Part shown: positions 33,236 to 46,090 of the stretch, one piece after another
Layout: every line of letters begins with the position of its first letter
How positions within the stretch are numbered: the first letter of the stretch is position 1
Source: Drechmeria coniospora
Taxonomy: Eukaryota; Ascomycota; Sordariomycetes; Hypocreales; Ophiocordycipitaceae
Assembly (NCBI RefSeq): GCF_001625195.1
Contig: NC_054389.1
Span: 5,576,520-5,640,519 of the forward strand
Direction of reading: 5' to 3'
DNA: 64,000 bases
The notes under the pieces: generated by a model
Seen by the model: only the letters and a program-made list of their open reading frames with translations
What the model was told of the DNA's origin: nothing
Database searches by the model: none
Program-made: the position numbers and the translations under genes

Positions 33236-33900
33236 GGTACCTCTAAGTAAGTACTCCGTAAGTTAGTAAGTATTATTTCTGCACTTACATATTTGCAGAG
33301 TCCTTGTACATTTACATACGGAGTACGGAGTACGGAGTACATGTACATGTACGGAGTAATCACAACCAAGTACACAGTACACTTGTATACGGAGTAATAA
33401 GCAAGTACAGTACATTGCACACCACAGAGCTTTGTGCTATGAGCTGTGACTTGTGGATGCACATCCCATTTCAATACAAGCACTCGAACCAGGCCAATAA
33501 AACCAATACGATGACTCCAGTTCAACTACGGAGTACGACTACTTGTACTCCTTACATGTGCTGCAATGATTGAGTACAAGTGCGCTACGGAGTACAGTAG
33601 TGCATAAGTATGTGGACGGTACTTGCTTGTATGCTCCGTACCTGGACGATACATATCCTTGTTGTACCGATACGGAGCTGAGATAAGTACTCACGTGTAC
33701 TTCTTACAGTGCTAGGTATACTTACTACCCGTACATGCAGGTGTACCGAGTACTGTGCAGTGTTAGTAGGTAAGTGCTTGAACGGCATACGCACTAGGTA
33801 CCATTACCTCATACTGTACGTTCATCAAATGGCACTCCGTAGCTGGCTCATGGAAAGCGTACACTGGTACGGAGTTGGGTCAAGTACTACCTATCCTGTA
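33236..33900. repeat. GTACTCCGTAC-type repeat island
   Basis: Contains direct runs such as cggagtacggagtacggagt at about 33318 and tacatgtacatgtac just after, plus many inverted copies. Confidence 0.75.
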
Positions 33901-35559
33901 CATCAGTCGTCGTTTTCGAATTTCATTATCCGGAACTTCAAGTCATACTAGCCTGTGAGGATTGACTCGCTGCTGCCAAAGGCGTACAGACTATCGCAGA
34001 GGCCACGCGCTCGTATTTTGTCCGTGCTTTCCCGCTGGCTGCGATCCTCCAACGCTTGCCAGGGATCGTCGGTGGCTACTTCACAAGCGCAGCAAGCCTT
34101 CTTCCACGGAGAAGTGTTCGCCACAAACGTCGTGCTGCTGGGTTTCCTGGTCCTTCGCAGCGAGGGGCTCGGAGGTCGACGATGCCGCACAGATGGTGCA
34201 ATTTGCGCATGCCGTCCGTCGGGGCTTGGGAGCACGGTGCCACTGGCGAAGGCTTGCATTTTTATCGCCGCAATTCGCACTGTTCGGGTGCTGCACGGAG
34301 TACATATACTCCGGCCAGTAAGTACTCCGTACATGTTCTTGTATTAATCTCCGTACGGAGTACTCTGTGCATGGATGCAGCAGTTTACTTGCATGTTGGT
34401 ACTAAAGCCCTCGTACCACAAGTAAGTAGGTTACGGTACGTACTTGGTACTCCGTACAGCCATGGCCCTTTCCATGCTGGTGGTGGCTGGTGGCTGGTCG
34501 CTGTGTTGGCCATGTCTTATTACTGACAGAGGCAGCTGATTGAGTTGGGCTTGGCACTGCAGGGCTTCACTAGATGGAGCAGCCACACGCACAAGCACTC
34601 GTACTAGGTATGGTACGGAGGACAGTCTGGAGTACGCTTGTACACCTACTTGTACATTCAGTAATATACCTAGTATTACGGAATACGGAGTATTACCACG
34701 CAAGTACTCCGTACCTCCAGGTACAATACGTGCAGAAGAAATGGACCGTACTTGTACTGCACATGCACATATTTATGGTCCGTTGAGATGTGTTCTCGAA
34801 TTGCCTGCTCCATTTTACAGCAAGTATTAGTATTAATAGTTGGTATCCAGGAACGTGTGTGAGGACGAGTTTCTGCATGACAAAACGATGGCCAACAACT
34901 TACCCCACGGAAGAGGACTGTCATTCTTGCACAATCCCACACCTAGCTACCGCAGAGCGGCAGCTTGCAACTGCTGCGGGCAAAAACGAACCCCGCCCCC
35001 AGGCAACGTTCGTCGGCCGGCAGGGAGAGAAATACATGTGCTTTGTGCTGTACATACCGATGCATGCATGCATGCTAGGTCTTAAGGGAGAGAGTGGAAC
35101 GAGTGCTCGCACCCGTTGATCGCGGTTGATCGGCTGCGGCCTGCAAAACCGAAGTGCTATAGCATAACGACGCCGAGTCCCCGTAAAGACCTGTGCTCAG
35201 CTGAATAGCCTCCGCCATTTTGGGGAGCGCCTCTAGCAGCTTGTGCTCGGGCGGGCCTCGCACTAATGTCGCACGAGAGGCTGGAAAGCTTGGAGGATTC
35301 CGCACGTCCCATCGTCATCCATGGCTGCGAGGTGGGAGTAGGGAGCCGGATGTGGAGGAGTCGGAGGAGAGGGAGGGGAGGGGGGTGTGGTGCGCGCGCG
35401 CCGGCTAGGTGGCAGCGTCGAGTCAGCCAGATCTCTTGTCCTCCGCGCCTCAAACTGCTCAAGGGCAACGAACCAGCCGCAGGTATTGCTGTAGTAAGTG
35501 GTAATGGCTTTGAATACAGACAGGCGGACCATGGCAAATACCGGTGGCACTCTACGCGT

Positions 35560-36900
35560 ACTTGCTGTACTTGGACTGTACACGCCGCACCGCTGGACGA
35601 ATACAGCCTAGGAATTGGAAAGGCGCTAATGGAGCTTACTGTACGTCCAGCGGTCCACGCCTCCATCACGTGGGTTCCCAGTGCTATTCCTTATACTGTA
35701 GGTGTACAGTGCATACCTGGTTGCATGTACTCCGTACTCCGAAGATGCACAAGTACTTAAGTAGTCGTACGGAGCACAGGTACCAAATCAGAACCATCGT
35801 ATCAAACTCCACCCCGCCTACTACCACAGCAACGCACTATTACAGTACTCCGTAGGTACTACTGTAAAGTAATACATGCAGGTACATGTAATCCATGGCT
35901 ACTAATAGTGCAAGCAAGTGAATAAAGGTAGGTAGTTAGTTGTACGGTACTCCGTACTCCGTACTTGTTCTCGCCAGCACTTATACAGTCCTGTATAGTA
36001 GGGAGTACAAGTCCTTGTAAGTAGGTACTGTAGCTAAGGACTAACCCATCTACCTCAACAGGCTCAACTACGTACTAGGTAGGTACTTACTTACATGTGC
36101 TGTAGGTGCAAGTACGGAGTACAGTACATGTATTTCAGCTGACGACTGACCTAGCAGGTAGCAAGTGCAACTGCAGTAATGCCTTAGGCACCTCCATCAC
36201 GCCGAGATACCTGGCACCCAAGTAATGAGGACAGCAAACTTGGTTGCACGTAAATTGTTTGCCTTCCCAAGTCAGCCAGGCCCACCAGCTTCTTGGACGT
36301 ACGGCTGCCAAAAAGCGTGCCGCAAGTACAGAGCGCGTACAAGTTGGAACGGAGAACGGAGCACGAGCCCGGTGCACCACCTAGGTACGCTGTACTCCGT
36401 AACTACTTCGAGTACATGTCATTACCTCTCAACTGCCTACTAGGTACTTACTTAAAAGTACTGTACTTAGGCGTGCGAGTATAGTACCTACAGTAAGTCA
36501 CGCGCTGAGCAAGCAGTTTAGAACCTGCATGCACTTAATTACAGTGGGAGAATGCGTACAAGTAGTTGCTCAGTACCTTAGTACCTAGTAGTAGTAAGTA
36601 TTGTTGCTGCACTCCGTACTTTTAGGGGCAGACTTGTAATTACTTACTAGTACTTACCTGCGGAGTACTCCGTAAGTAGTAAGTACTTATAGTAAGTACC
36701 TAGTAGGCACCTTCACGTACCGTACTACTGTGTGTATGCATGTACGAGTAGTACTTGCTCCTAGTACAGAGTACCTACCAACCGACTTATCCACACCTCG
36801 TACTGGGGTACTATTAGACTAGTGGTTGTACTCCGTACTGCTATACTGTACTTAAGTACTAGGATTACTGCAAGTACCTAGGTACCCGCTCCGGTCGTTT
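35560..36900. repeat. GTACTCCGTAC-type repeat island
   Basis: Dense tactccgta/tacggagta, aagtactt, taggtac and tagtaagta words on both strands, ending sharply where the GC-rich STS1 upstream region begins near 36890. Confidence 0.75.
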
Positions 36901-37196
36901 TGACCGCCCTCTGCCTCATTCCACGGGCCTTCTTTTCCCTCATCCTCCTCCTAGTCACCTGGCACCGATCTTGATCCCAACAGAGGCGTGCCGCGCAATT
37001 CGATCAATCGAGCCGCCCGGCCTCCTTCACCGAGGCTGCTCCACGCTGCCGTCGTCGTCTTCGTCGTCGCCGCCGCACCCGCCGCCGTCGCCTTGACCGT
37101 CTCCGCCATCGCCGGCCGCGGCCGCCATCGCCACCGTCGAGCCATCGGTGCCTCATCCTTCCCCTCTCCCCCTCCTCCCATGCGACCGTCAGCACC

Positions 37197-38162
37197 ATGA
37201 GTTTGCTGCTGCCGCCACAGACGCCCGTCTTCCCCCACCAACGCGAAAATCATCGGCCATCTCCCCAACGATCCGGTGCGTGCATGGCCGTCCCGCGACG
37301 AAGAATTCTCTGCCGCGGTCCACTAATCCTGCTGCTAGCCTGCCCACTTCCTGGCGGTCCCATGGCCAACCGCAAACGAAAGGCCGACGAAGATGGCGAT
37401 GAAACCATGTCTCCCATGAGCTCTCCGGCCGTCTCCTCTAGAACGCTCGCCCGCCCGTCGAAAAAGGTACGGGCCAACGTCGAGCTCTTCGGCCGTCCGC
37501 TCCCCCTCCCTCGCCTGCTCGAGACGCTCGACACCGACCAGCTCCGCCTCGTCCTCGAGCACATCTGCGAACGCCATCCCGACGTCGGCCACGAGGTCGT
37601 CTCCGGTGCACCCCGTCCCACCGTCGCCTCGGCCCTCAAGGTCCTCCAAGGGTACCAAGACAAGCTCAAGGCCGCCGTCCCCTACGGCGAGTCGAGCCCG
37701 GAGTACACCTACTATCGAATCAGGGACGTCCTCGTCGCCCTCCTCGACGCCCTGTCCGACTTTACGCACCAGTTTCTCCCCCCAACCGAGGCCCAGGCGA
37801 CCAAGTCGCTGCAGTTCCTCGACGGCGCCACCGAAATCATCCACAGCCTGCCCGACTGGCAAGCCCAGGCCTACCGGCACCACAAGGACACCGCCTACGA
37901 CGACATCGCCAGGGCCTGGGTTCTCGTCATCAACGAGGCTGGCAAGAGAGGTGGAGGCATCAACTTGCATTCGGGTGCGTGGGATCGCATCCTCGCCAGG
38001 CACAATGACCAATCCGCCGGTCGTCTTGCCGCCGCTGTCGCCGCCATGGGTACCAGCGTCGGCTGGATGGCCTCCGATCAGCCCTCGCCCGAGCAAAACT
38101 CCATCTTGAACCAGCTCATGTCGGGCACGTACGGCTCCCCCGTCCGAGTCGGACCTTGGTAG
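37197..38162 (+). CDS. STS1: STS1/Cut8 nuclear proteasome-tethering factor
   Basis: Proposed exons 37197-37275 and 37339-38162, 300 residues. The intron (63 nt, donor GTGCGT, CTAAT branch, GCTAG acceptor) is a multiple of three, so the frame also reads through unspliced. I prefer splicing because the intronic translation is hydrophobic and odd, while MSLLLPPQTPVFPHQ plus MANRKRKADED fits the family's conserved N-terminus. The alternative start is the ATG at 37362. The core contains RPLPLPRLLETLDTDQL, ICERHPDVGHEV, APRPTVASAL, PYGESSPEYTYYR and FLDGATEIIHSLPDW, the diagnostic Cut8/STS1 helical bundle. The basic stretch NRKRKAD with RPSKKVRAN should be the nuclear signal. Known role: anchors the 26S proteasome at the nuclear envelope and supports protein degradation and chromosome segregation. 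Confidence 0.9.
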   Translation: MSLLLPPQTPVFPHQRENHRPSPQRSGACMAVPRRRILCRGPLILLLACPLPGGPMANRKRKADEDGDETMSPMSSPAVSSRTLARPSKKVRANVELFGRPLPLPRLLETLDTDQLRLVLEHICERHPDVGHEVVSGAPRPTVASALKVLQGYQDKLKAAVPYGESSPEYTYYRIRDVLVALLDALSDFTHQFLPPTEAQATKSLQFLDGATEIIHSLPDWQAQAYRHHKDTAYDDIARAWVLVINEAGKRGGGINLHSGAWDRILARHNDQSAGRLAAAVAAMGTSVGWMASDQPSPEQNSILNQLMSGTYGSPVRVGPW

Positions 38163-39184
38163 TCGCCCTCGTTTTTCCTGCCGCCCGGTGGAAGCCCGTG
38201 AGCGCCATGGGCCGCCACACGCCCGAGACGGCAAACGAGCACGACAACTTTTCCTGTCATTGACTTTCGAAAGCATAGAATGGGGCGCTCTTGTTTTTCC
38301 TGCACGGCCGAATGGGACGGCGTTCTGTCTGCGATTTTTGGTGTTCTCCTAGCATGCCCCGCGCGAGATGGGACCCTGATAATGTGACTCGTTGGATTGC
38401 TTAAGCAGGCTGGCTGTCTGTGCTCCAGACCACACCTTCATGCATACATGTATATATGGTATGCTCTGCGTGCTGAGGACCTGTTTATCGAGGACACGGC
38501 GCACCGTCGCCAATACATTTCTTTCCATGCATGCGACAACCGTCATGGTGGCGGCTATTAGAACCCCTTTCCTGAACTTGTCGTAGACAAGGCTGCGTCC
38601 GCCTGGGGCCTTTGTCGCCTTCGTAAACCAGCCGACTTCAACGACATTGTACCCACCGGCAACCTCTAGCCAAAACAGTGTCCATGGGGAAGTGCCTAGT
38701 AAAACAGTAAAACACCAAATGCTTACCTGCCCTTGTCGACGAGGAATTTTGGAGTAAGACTAATTTACGCACAGAAATTTGCATTAAACTACATGGCAAA
38801 AGAAGGCGGCATGATCGTCTGCACATGCAGCTGCCGTCGACCCTGGTCATGATCAGCAACTGGTGCTGGTTGATGCGAGTCGTCACGTGCTCACCCGTCT
38901 ATTCTGGTCCAGTGGACGCGCCCCTCCTGCCTTGAGAGCTGAACGCGACTGCCCATCAGCGTGCATTGCTTACGAGTCGGCCTACGACAACAAAGGCCAC
39001 GCACATTCTTTCGCTATCCCACAACCGTCAGCAGGAAAATCGTACAAAAAGTTGCATCGATCGACGCCTTGTCACTGCCTTGCTGTTCGTACATGTCAAC
39101 GAAGAAGCTGTCGCCATGCCTGCGTACGTTTCCTTCGCGTCTCATGCGTTTCGTGCCCCCGCAGTCTAGCTCACGCCGTCTAAC
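38163..39184. other. 1.0-kb intergenic region between STS1 and RAD52
   Basis: The STS1 3' flank and the RAD52 promoter. No GTACTCCGTAC island and no recognisable gene. Confidence 0.6.
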
Positions 39185-40782
39185 ATGCAATCACGCAGCC
39201 CAGGCGACCAGCACACGTCTTGGGCCAACCCGTTCGAAGAGACTAGGCCTCGAATATCGGAATGGACGGCCAGAGACATAGCGACGATTTCATCCAAGCT
39301 CGACAAGCAGCTCGGTCCGGAGTACATATCGTCCCGTTCCGGACCTGGCGGTTCCCGAGTGCACTACCTCACCGCCGAGAAGTGCATCTGTCTCGCCAAC
39401 GAGGTCTTTGGCTTCAACGGATGGTCATCCTCCATACAGAATATCCAGGTTGACTTCGCCGATGAGAATCCCCAGACGCAGCGAGTTAGTATCGGTCTCT
39501 CCGTCATCGTCCGCGTCACGCTGCGTGACGGCACCTTTCACGAAGACATCGGCTACGGCTCCATCGAGAACGCCAAGGGCAAGGCCATGGCTTTTGAAAA
39601 GGCAAAGAAGGAGGGCACAACGGACGGATTGAAAAGAGCCTTGAGAAGCTTTGGAAACGTTCTCGGCAATTGCATCTACGACCAGGACTACGTCAAGCAA
39701 GTCACCAAGGTCAAGGCACAGCCAGTCAAGAAGTTTGACCAAGTTAACCTGCACCGACATGCCGACTTTATCACCGTCAAGCCTGAACCAGCAAACGCTG
39801 CATCTGCACCCGCTCCTGCAACGACGACAACGACGACGGCGGCGGCGGCGGCAAAGACGAACCCGAGCGAATCGTTCGAAGACTTTTTCGGAGGTATGCT
39901 TTGCTCATCTGACTTCAATGAACCCGATACTGAAGTCCTCTAGAACTCGACGAGGCAGACTTTTGCGTGCCCGGAGACGGTCATCCCGACGAGATCATCA
40001 TCCCTCATCCTCGGCATGCGCAGGAATCGACAGCTACGAACCCACCAGCTCAGAAGCAGCCACCCTCGCGGCAACTGAACAGGGTGCCTTCGGCAGGCAG
40101 CGGTGCTCGCCCGCCCCAAACACCACATCCGGTGAACTCGCGGCCAATACCGAATCAGGATGCGCAACAGCACCGCGCAACGGGAACCATCCCCGGCAAG
40201 GCTTCCCCCGCTGAAGCAGCACAGCCGCATGCTGTGTCGGTGTCGGATGAAACATCGAACGCACCCGTTGCCTTCTTCTCCGCGAAGTCGGTGGTGAACA
40301 CCGATTCGAATGCACCATCAACACAGCACAAGCACCTGTTCAACCCCAAAGCGGAGAGCCCATCTATCCGCAAGACACCCGGCATCGACCATTCTTCGTC
40401 CAAGCCAGTTGGGAGAAATATGAAGCACGTGCCACCCACAAACAGCCAGACTTCGCCCGCTCCCGCTTCCACCTCTGGCCCAAGCGCCACCGGCGTTACG
40501 TCCGCCAGGCAGTCGGCGAATGGCGGCCCCATCACTCGCAGCAACCTGGTGAATCCATCGCTGGATCACACTCGCCGCATCGGAGCACCGAGTGGCCCCA
40601 GCAGCCCTCTTGCAAATCGGGGCGCCTACAAGCCGCCATCGATGAAGCGCCCGCTGCCGGCCGACGGAAGTGCCGCTGTCGCATCGCGATCGGCGCTTGC
40701 GGACGTCCCAACGAACACGGCCGGTCTGAATAATACCACGGCAACAGATGCCATCGACACGAAGCGACAAAAAATGACATGA
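39185..40782 (+). CDS. RAD52: RAD52 recombination mediator
   Basis: Exons 39185-39893 and 39944-40782, 515 residues. The 50-nt intron (donor GTATGC, acceptor CTCTAG) joins DFFG to ELDEADFCV. Residues about 25-200 are the conserved DNA-binding and ring-forming domain: LGPEYISSR, VHYLTAEKCICLANEVFGFNGWSS, FHEDIGYGSIENAKGKAMAFEKAKKEGTTD (read here as consecutive motifs) and ALRSFGNVLGNCIYDQDY. The rest is a long disordered Ser/Pro/Thr/Ala region with a short basic end (KRQKMT), as in fungal Rad52. Known role: loads Rad51 on RPA-coated single-stranded DNA and anneals complementary strands during double-strand break repair in the nucleus. Confidence 0.97.
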
Positions 40783-43700
40783 TTCGCAAATTCGCATCTC
40801 TATTTTGGCTTCTCTTTGGCGCTCTTGGTCAACCGGGGGAGTTGGGCGCTTGGCGATCTCGCCCGACAAGCTGCCCATTGCGACCTGTCGAGTCGGACTC
40901 GAATGGACACTATCTTAGAACAAACGACTATCGGCAACTTTCGCCAATGCAGCATATGTCACCATCAACTCGCGTTTTGATCACGCACGCAATACTATGG
41001 AACGGTACAACTCGACATTGACGTATCACCTCTGACGTTCCAACGAGCCGGACAGAAAGCATAATAACAATATTCGCCCACTTTCGGTCGTTGATTTAGA
41101 GGGCGGCGGGTTTGAATGGTATTGTGCTGCCATCAGGGACAAAAAATATCCATCCACATGCCGTGGACATTCGTCCGAATCGGGCCAAAATTGAAAACCG
41201 CAGCCTGCAACCTAGGGATCTGCCAATTTGTTCATCATTCACGACGTCCCCGTGGACTGATGCCAGTGTTGAACGGCCGGCGTTTTGCTGTGCCTCCCGT
41301 CTCCCGGGTGCCTCCCGAAATCTCGGGTGCTCAGACTGAAGTACCGCATGATCTTGACGGAGGGAATCATCGCTCCTAGTGGCTTCCTGGAGGAGCCTTT
41401 CGAAGTCTCGGATGCACTACTCCTTGCGTGCCCGGTATACATGCTGGGAGGCTCTGTTTTGGGCACGGCGAAGCTGTTTGACAGTTGCGACTTGGTTCAT
41501 GATGGCAAAGACAGGAGCAAGAGAAGGGGGTGCCGATGCTGTTCGGTGATGACGCAGGAAGAGCCATTGCAGTAGTCGCGGCGACGGGTGGTATAGGTGA
41601 CCGGCTCCCCGGAATCTTCACCCGCATGGGATCCCGGGCGCTTCTAGACGAAAGACTCGATGCCGGGGGTTATGGGATCGTTGCTGCCGTTTCCGGAGAT
41701 GACAATGATCATGAGGATGCCGTTCAGGTCCGAGACAGTATGCTCAGCGGCCTCGATATTGATGTGACACGTTAAAACTTGATGCCATACTCGCAAGAGT
41801 TGTGGACGAACTGCATTCATGCATTCGGGTCGATGACGGGGACGTTCCTGCTGCAGAACAATACCGGCCGGGAAGGCCATAGGATGGCGCCACGGGCGAG
41901 ATAATGTAGTGACTCTGGGTCTCACCAAGCATCCTGACGTTTTCAGGCATGTACCGTTGCTGTGCCTGATGCCGCGACCCCCGAAGCAGAGGCAACACCT
42001 GTAAAGGTGAAGGGAGATGATTGGCGGCACCATGACGAGACAGGAGAGGCAACGGTTCTCCCAGCGGACCGCTGGCCGATGAAGATGTAACAGCAGGACA
42101 TGCTGACTCTAGTCTTGTTCCACTTCCACTGCACTTGGCAGGGATGCTGTTCAGGTCGCCTGGCGACCAGAGGGCGACGGGACGAGATGCCGAGTCTAGA
42201 TCCCCAACGGCAGCGGTGAGGAAGACCACAATGATGAGCTCATTCTTCAAGCACTCGTATTGAAACACGTTTCTGACAGAGAATGCTCTATTGCTGTGTC
42301 GGGCAGGTGGATAACGTTCATATCACAATCTTGTGATGATACACAGGTGCGGGAATATCCATTCGAGTACGGAGTACAGACAGATATATTGTTGGGGACA
42401 GAATCCGAGCTAGTAGCAGGGCGAGGAGTCTGCAGAAACTACTGGACATCCAGCTTGCCCTCCGACTCTCCTTCATACCCCCTCGCCCCCCTTACACTCC
42501 TCGTCATTTCAACCCATCTCATGGCCGAAATGTCGAGCGTTGGCTACGTCGGACCATAAAAAGCAGAGATGCTGCAGTCTTCTTTTATCAGAAGAGTCGG
42601 GAATAGTGACGCACAAATGAAGGCCTCCATTAGACAGCACTGACACGCCACCAGAACACACGAGAAAAGAACTGTCCCTCCCCTTGGACAGGAAGGAACT
42701 CAGCCATATGTGCACAACCACCTTCATTCTCCTCCATTTGCCCACTCGTACACACCTTGCTCACCAGAGGTGGGGATGAGAAAAACAGGGCGGTGTTCGT
42801 ATGAACATCCTACTGGTGGATAGCAAGATAATATTGCGTTCTGTGTGGGAGAAGAGCAGAAGTAGAGCTAACGGCAGTAGAACCGTGCATGGTGTTTCGG
42901 TTCCTATGCCACGTGGTTGGTAGGCTAGAGCATTCCCTGACTGTCACCGGGAAATTAAATGGCATTGTTGCCCCCCCCCCCCCCCCCGGAGAGCAGGGGT
43001 GCTTGTCTTTTGTTATATTTTTGGCTCGTTGCTCGCTTGGTGCTTCCTTTGCGCGACATAGGTCTGACTTGGAGTGGTTTCCGAAGACAACGAACATGCT
43101 GTTGGTCAGGAACGCGACACGGCGTCCCAGACTTGTCGGATGGATTATGATCGTCGCCAAAGGTATGACCACAAAGGGTCGGAACAGCACAATGAATCAA
43201 ACACAGCCTGTTTTGGGCTGCCACCTGGGCGAGTGACGATGGGTTGGTGGTGTGGCGATTGGATAGAAACGATGAAATGGGTTCCATGTAAGCCATATGG
43301 CGAGAATGAGGAGTTTTTGCTGATTATTTTCCATGCTTTGGAGTGAGCGAGGCATAGAGCCTTGCTCCGAAGATGAGCAGGGGCCGGAGCGGCAACTTCG
43401 CATTCGTGACGTACGCCGTCGTGAACCAACTAGAGTTGCTGTTTGAAATGGAGAGACGGGAGGGAGTAAGAAGAGCGTATCAATATCGCCCTTGATGTGA
43501 ATGCTGGACTGTGCCCCTTTTTTTTGCTCCAATGCATCAGCTGCGTATCTCATCGCAACTTCTTGTTGGTGCTGCCAGTGCGTAAAAAGAGCCACATGTT
43601 TGATACTCTATAGCATTGTGGCCAGGGCTACCGGGGGCAGCGTGGTTTCAGTTCTATATGCGGACGCGGTGATCGTTGATTCGCCGTCGTAAGCGAGATC

Positions 43701-44483
43701 AATGTTGTTCTGGTGTTGGCTTGTCTCGACTATGTGAAATGAAAGTCTTCACATAATACAATGACGAACGTTTTCTCATGGTGGAGGGGGCCATTGCCGT
43801 TCAAAAGGAGAAACTTGTGCCGCGGGATGTTGGGATCGACTACCCCGGATTGGTAGATGGAATTGTGAGATTCCAGTCCATAGGATGGATGCTGGTAGTG
43901 GATATTGGGGATACTGAACAAGAGGAACAAGAGGATTCTCACCGCTGATCTCTGAACTCAACAAAAACGGGTCAGACTTGGAAGCATTCTTTGTCGTAGC
44001 CTCGTGCGTTGAGATGCAGATGACTCGGACGAGGTGCACAAGTTTTCTTCCACTGTGGACAGCGGTGATGAAGGAACCATCGTCCGCCAACCATCAAGCA
44101 GTATCGTATCGTCACTGCACGAAGGATCTTCTGAATATTCTTAGTTGTAGCGGGAACGGACTGCTGGGAGACAACGATGAATGGCCTCAACTTCAAGAGC
44201 TGACACGAACCATGACAGAGACGGGATGAAAGGTAGCCGAAGGTAGGTAGTCAAGTGGAGGATAGCAACTCGCATCCCTGGAATCGGCCTGCTTGAAGGA
44301 TACGATCTTTTATATCTGCCGATGTCGGTTGTCGGCGACGGTCCTGTAGCAAATGCGCATGCAATACATAATTGCAGATCGCGGGCGTCTGAGACGGCGT
44401 CAAATTGTGTCTGCAAGCCGCATCCATCCACCCTCGTCCATGGTCCGTGATGAAACCCCTCATCATATCTGGTTCACGGGCGT
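40783..44483. other. 3.7-kb region without a recognised gene
   Basis: Unlike other gaps it has almost none of the GTACTCCGTAC word (one copy near 42368). A 17-base C run lies at about 42971-42987. Open frames reach about 174 residues but overlap on both strands and match no family I know. Either noncoding transcript(s), a rapidly evolving multi-exon gene, or extended untranslated regions could be here; I cannot tell. Confidence 0.5.
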
Positions 44484-46090
44484 CTATGCCAGCCTTGCCA
44501 GGCCAGCTTGTGCCTGCCTCACGCCATCGGGAAACTCCATCTTGCGGCTCATTTCGATGCACTCCTTGTACTTTTTCCTCGCCAGCTCCGTCTTACCCAG
44601 CATGGCGGCGGCATCGCCCCAGTTACACAGCGCTACGGCACAAGCCTCATCGCACTCGGGTGTACGCTCTTCGCCCTTGACGTCCTGAGCGTGCATGAAC
44701 GCATTACTCGCCCATGTGGCCGCGGCATCGAGGCAGTCCTTGCGCGTCGTCGGCATGGCCGAGTCGAAAACCTCCTTGAGCGTGTCCGAACCGTCCGCTT
44801 GCGTGGGGCTGTAGATTGGATGCTGGGCAAACGCGGCCGCGAGGTTGTTCATGATGACGGCGCGGTGGCAGGGTGACTGGCAGAGGCGAAGGGCCTGGAA
44901 AAAGAGAGGAATCGCGAGCTGGAACTGAGATCGTCGTTCGTAATCTCGACCCAACGACTCCATCGAGCTGCCTAGCTCCTCGGGCGTCAGCCATGCTTCC
45001 TCACCCGGCTTGATGCCATCCGTGCTGCGGCGTTTGAATTCTTTCAATGAGGTTTCAACCGCCCACACGAGATGGGCGTGTGACTTGTCTCCGTCCAGGA
45101 TGTGCTCATCGGCATAGAGCTCCCCCAGCTTGACACCAGTACCGATGGCCTTGGCCAGCAGCCGCTGCCGTTTTCGCCAAAGCGTTTCCGCTTGGACCTC
45201 GCTGTCCTGGACCTCACTCTTCGCCGCCACCTTCATTGTCGCCTCCGTCTTTGCCTCCGCTTCGGCACCCCCAGCTCCACCCCCTCGGCTGTTGGGCGGT
45301 GACGGCGGCGCGTCCGTCACGTAGTAGCCCTTGGCGTCTACCTTGCCGTCCTTGACCGATTGTTCCATGACTTCCACCCATTTCTTGAGGTCCTTCAACA
45401 CGGACTCGAGCACATCGATGGCTGATTTGTGACTATTGATCTTCTGTAGCCAAAACGACACCTGGACGCGGATGCCGAGCACCTCGTCGGAGAAGGGATC
45501 CAGGCCGAGCTCGGCGCACTGCTCCATGGCCTTTTTGTAGTATTTCAGTGCTAGTTCGGGTTCAGGTTTGATATTTGTGTAGTATATTGCACGCCGCAGC
45601 GTGTTCGCGATGGGTTCGGGATATCTGCTGAACTGGGCATTGTAAAATGTCTTCATGTAGGCTCGCACGGCGACGACGGCAGCGGCGAGAGTCAGGATGA
45701 GCCTGAGTTCATTAGATCCCATGGAAGTGTGAGTGATAAGAGAGCACGGCAGGCTTACAGGATCAGGCTGATGCTGGTCGAAGCAGGGCTATCGCGCAGG
45801 GCCGATCGGATGCCGCGAGGGCTCAGGGCGACGGCCATGTTTCTAAGACTGCCGCCGAGAAGGCGCCTGAGAAACAGAAAGAACGTCATCTTGGGCTGCT
45901 CAGGCTTCGAAGGCTCGACCCTTGAAACAGACGACTGCTGCCTCTTCTGTTGAGGTCGAATCGACACGACAGCCTGGAGTCGCAGCTTGGAGGACCCTGA
46001 TCGGAGGTGAAGCGACAGCAGGCCTGTTGCCGCATGGCGAAAGCAGCGGCCGTGCAGGGGCCGCAGCGTGGCAATGGCCGACAACGACAT
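44484..46090 (-). CDS. MGR3: Mgr3-like mitochondrial TPR protein (i-AAA protease adaptor)
   Basis: Exons 46090-45759 and 45702-44484 on the minus strand, 516 residues. The 56-nt intron (GTAAGC donor, CTAAT branch, CTCAG acceptor) interrupts the membrane helix; splicing gives TSISLILLILTLAAAVVAV. The ATG at 45722, which heads the long second-exon frame, lies inside this intron and is not the start. The N-terminus is Arg/Ser/Leu-rich with no acidic residues for about 55 positions, as in a mitochondrial presequence. After the helix come FYNAQFSRYPEPIANTL, PELALKYYKKAMEQCAELGL and SAIDVLESVLKDLKKWVE, then further TPR-like units (QLAIPLFFQALRLC, ELARKKYKECIEM). Known role: yeast Mgr3 with Mgr1 recruits substrates to the Yme1 protease in the inner membrane. 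Orthology is inferred. Confidence 0.85.

Larger units (their letters stand above)
33034..37196. other. 4.2-kb intergenic gap, largely repeat island
   Basis: The longest stretch of GTACTCCGTAC-type DNA in the window (about 33236-33900, 34310-34780 and 35560-36900), broken by two more GC-rich pieces (33950-34300 and 34840-35500) without recognisable genes. The final 300 bp is GC-rich, with GCC/CGC-rich and CT-rich tracts, and forms the upstream region of STS1. Confidence 0.55.

Noticed and set aside
44065..44135. Possible C/D-box snoRNA (GTGATGA ... CTGA)
   Set aside because: No terminal stem and no identifiable antisense element; boxes this short occur by chance.
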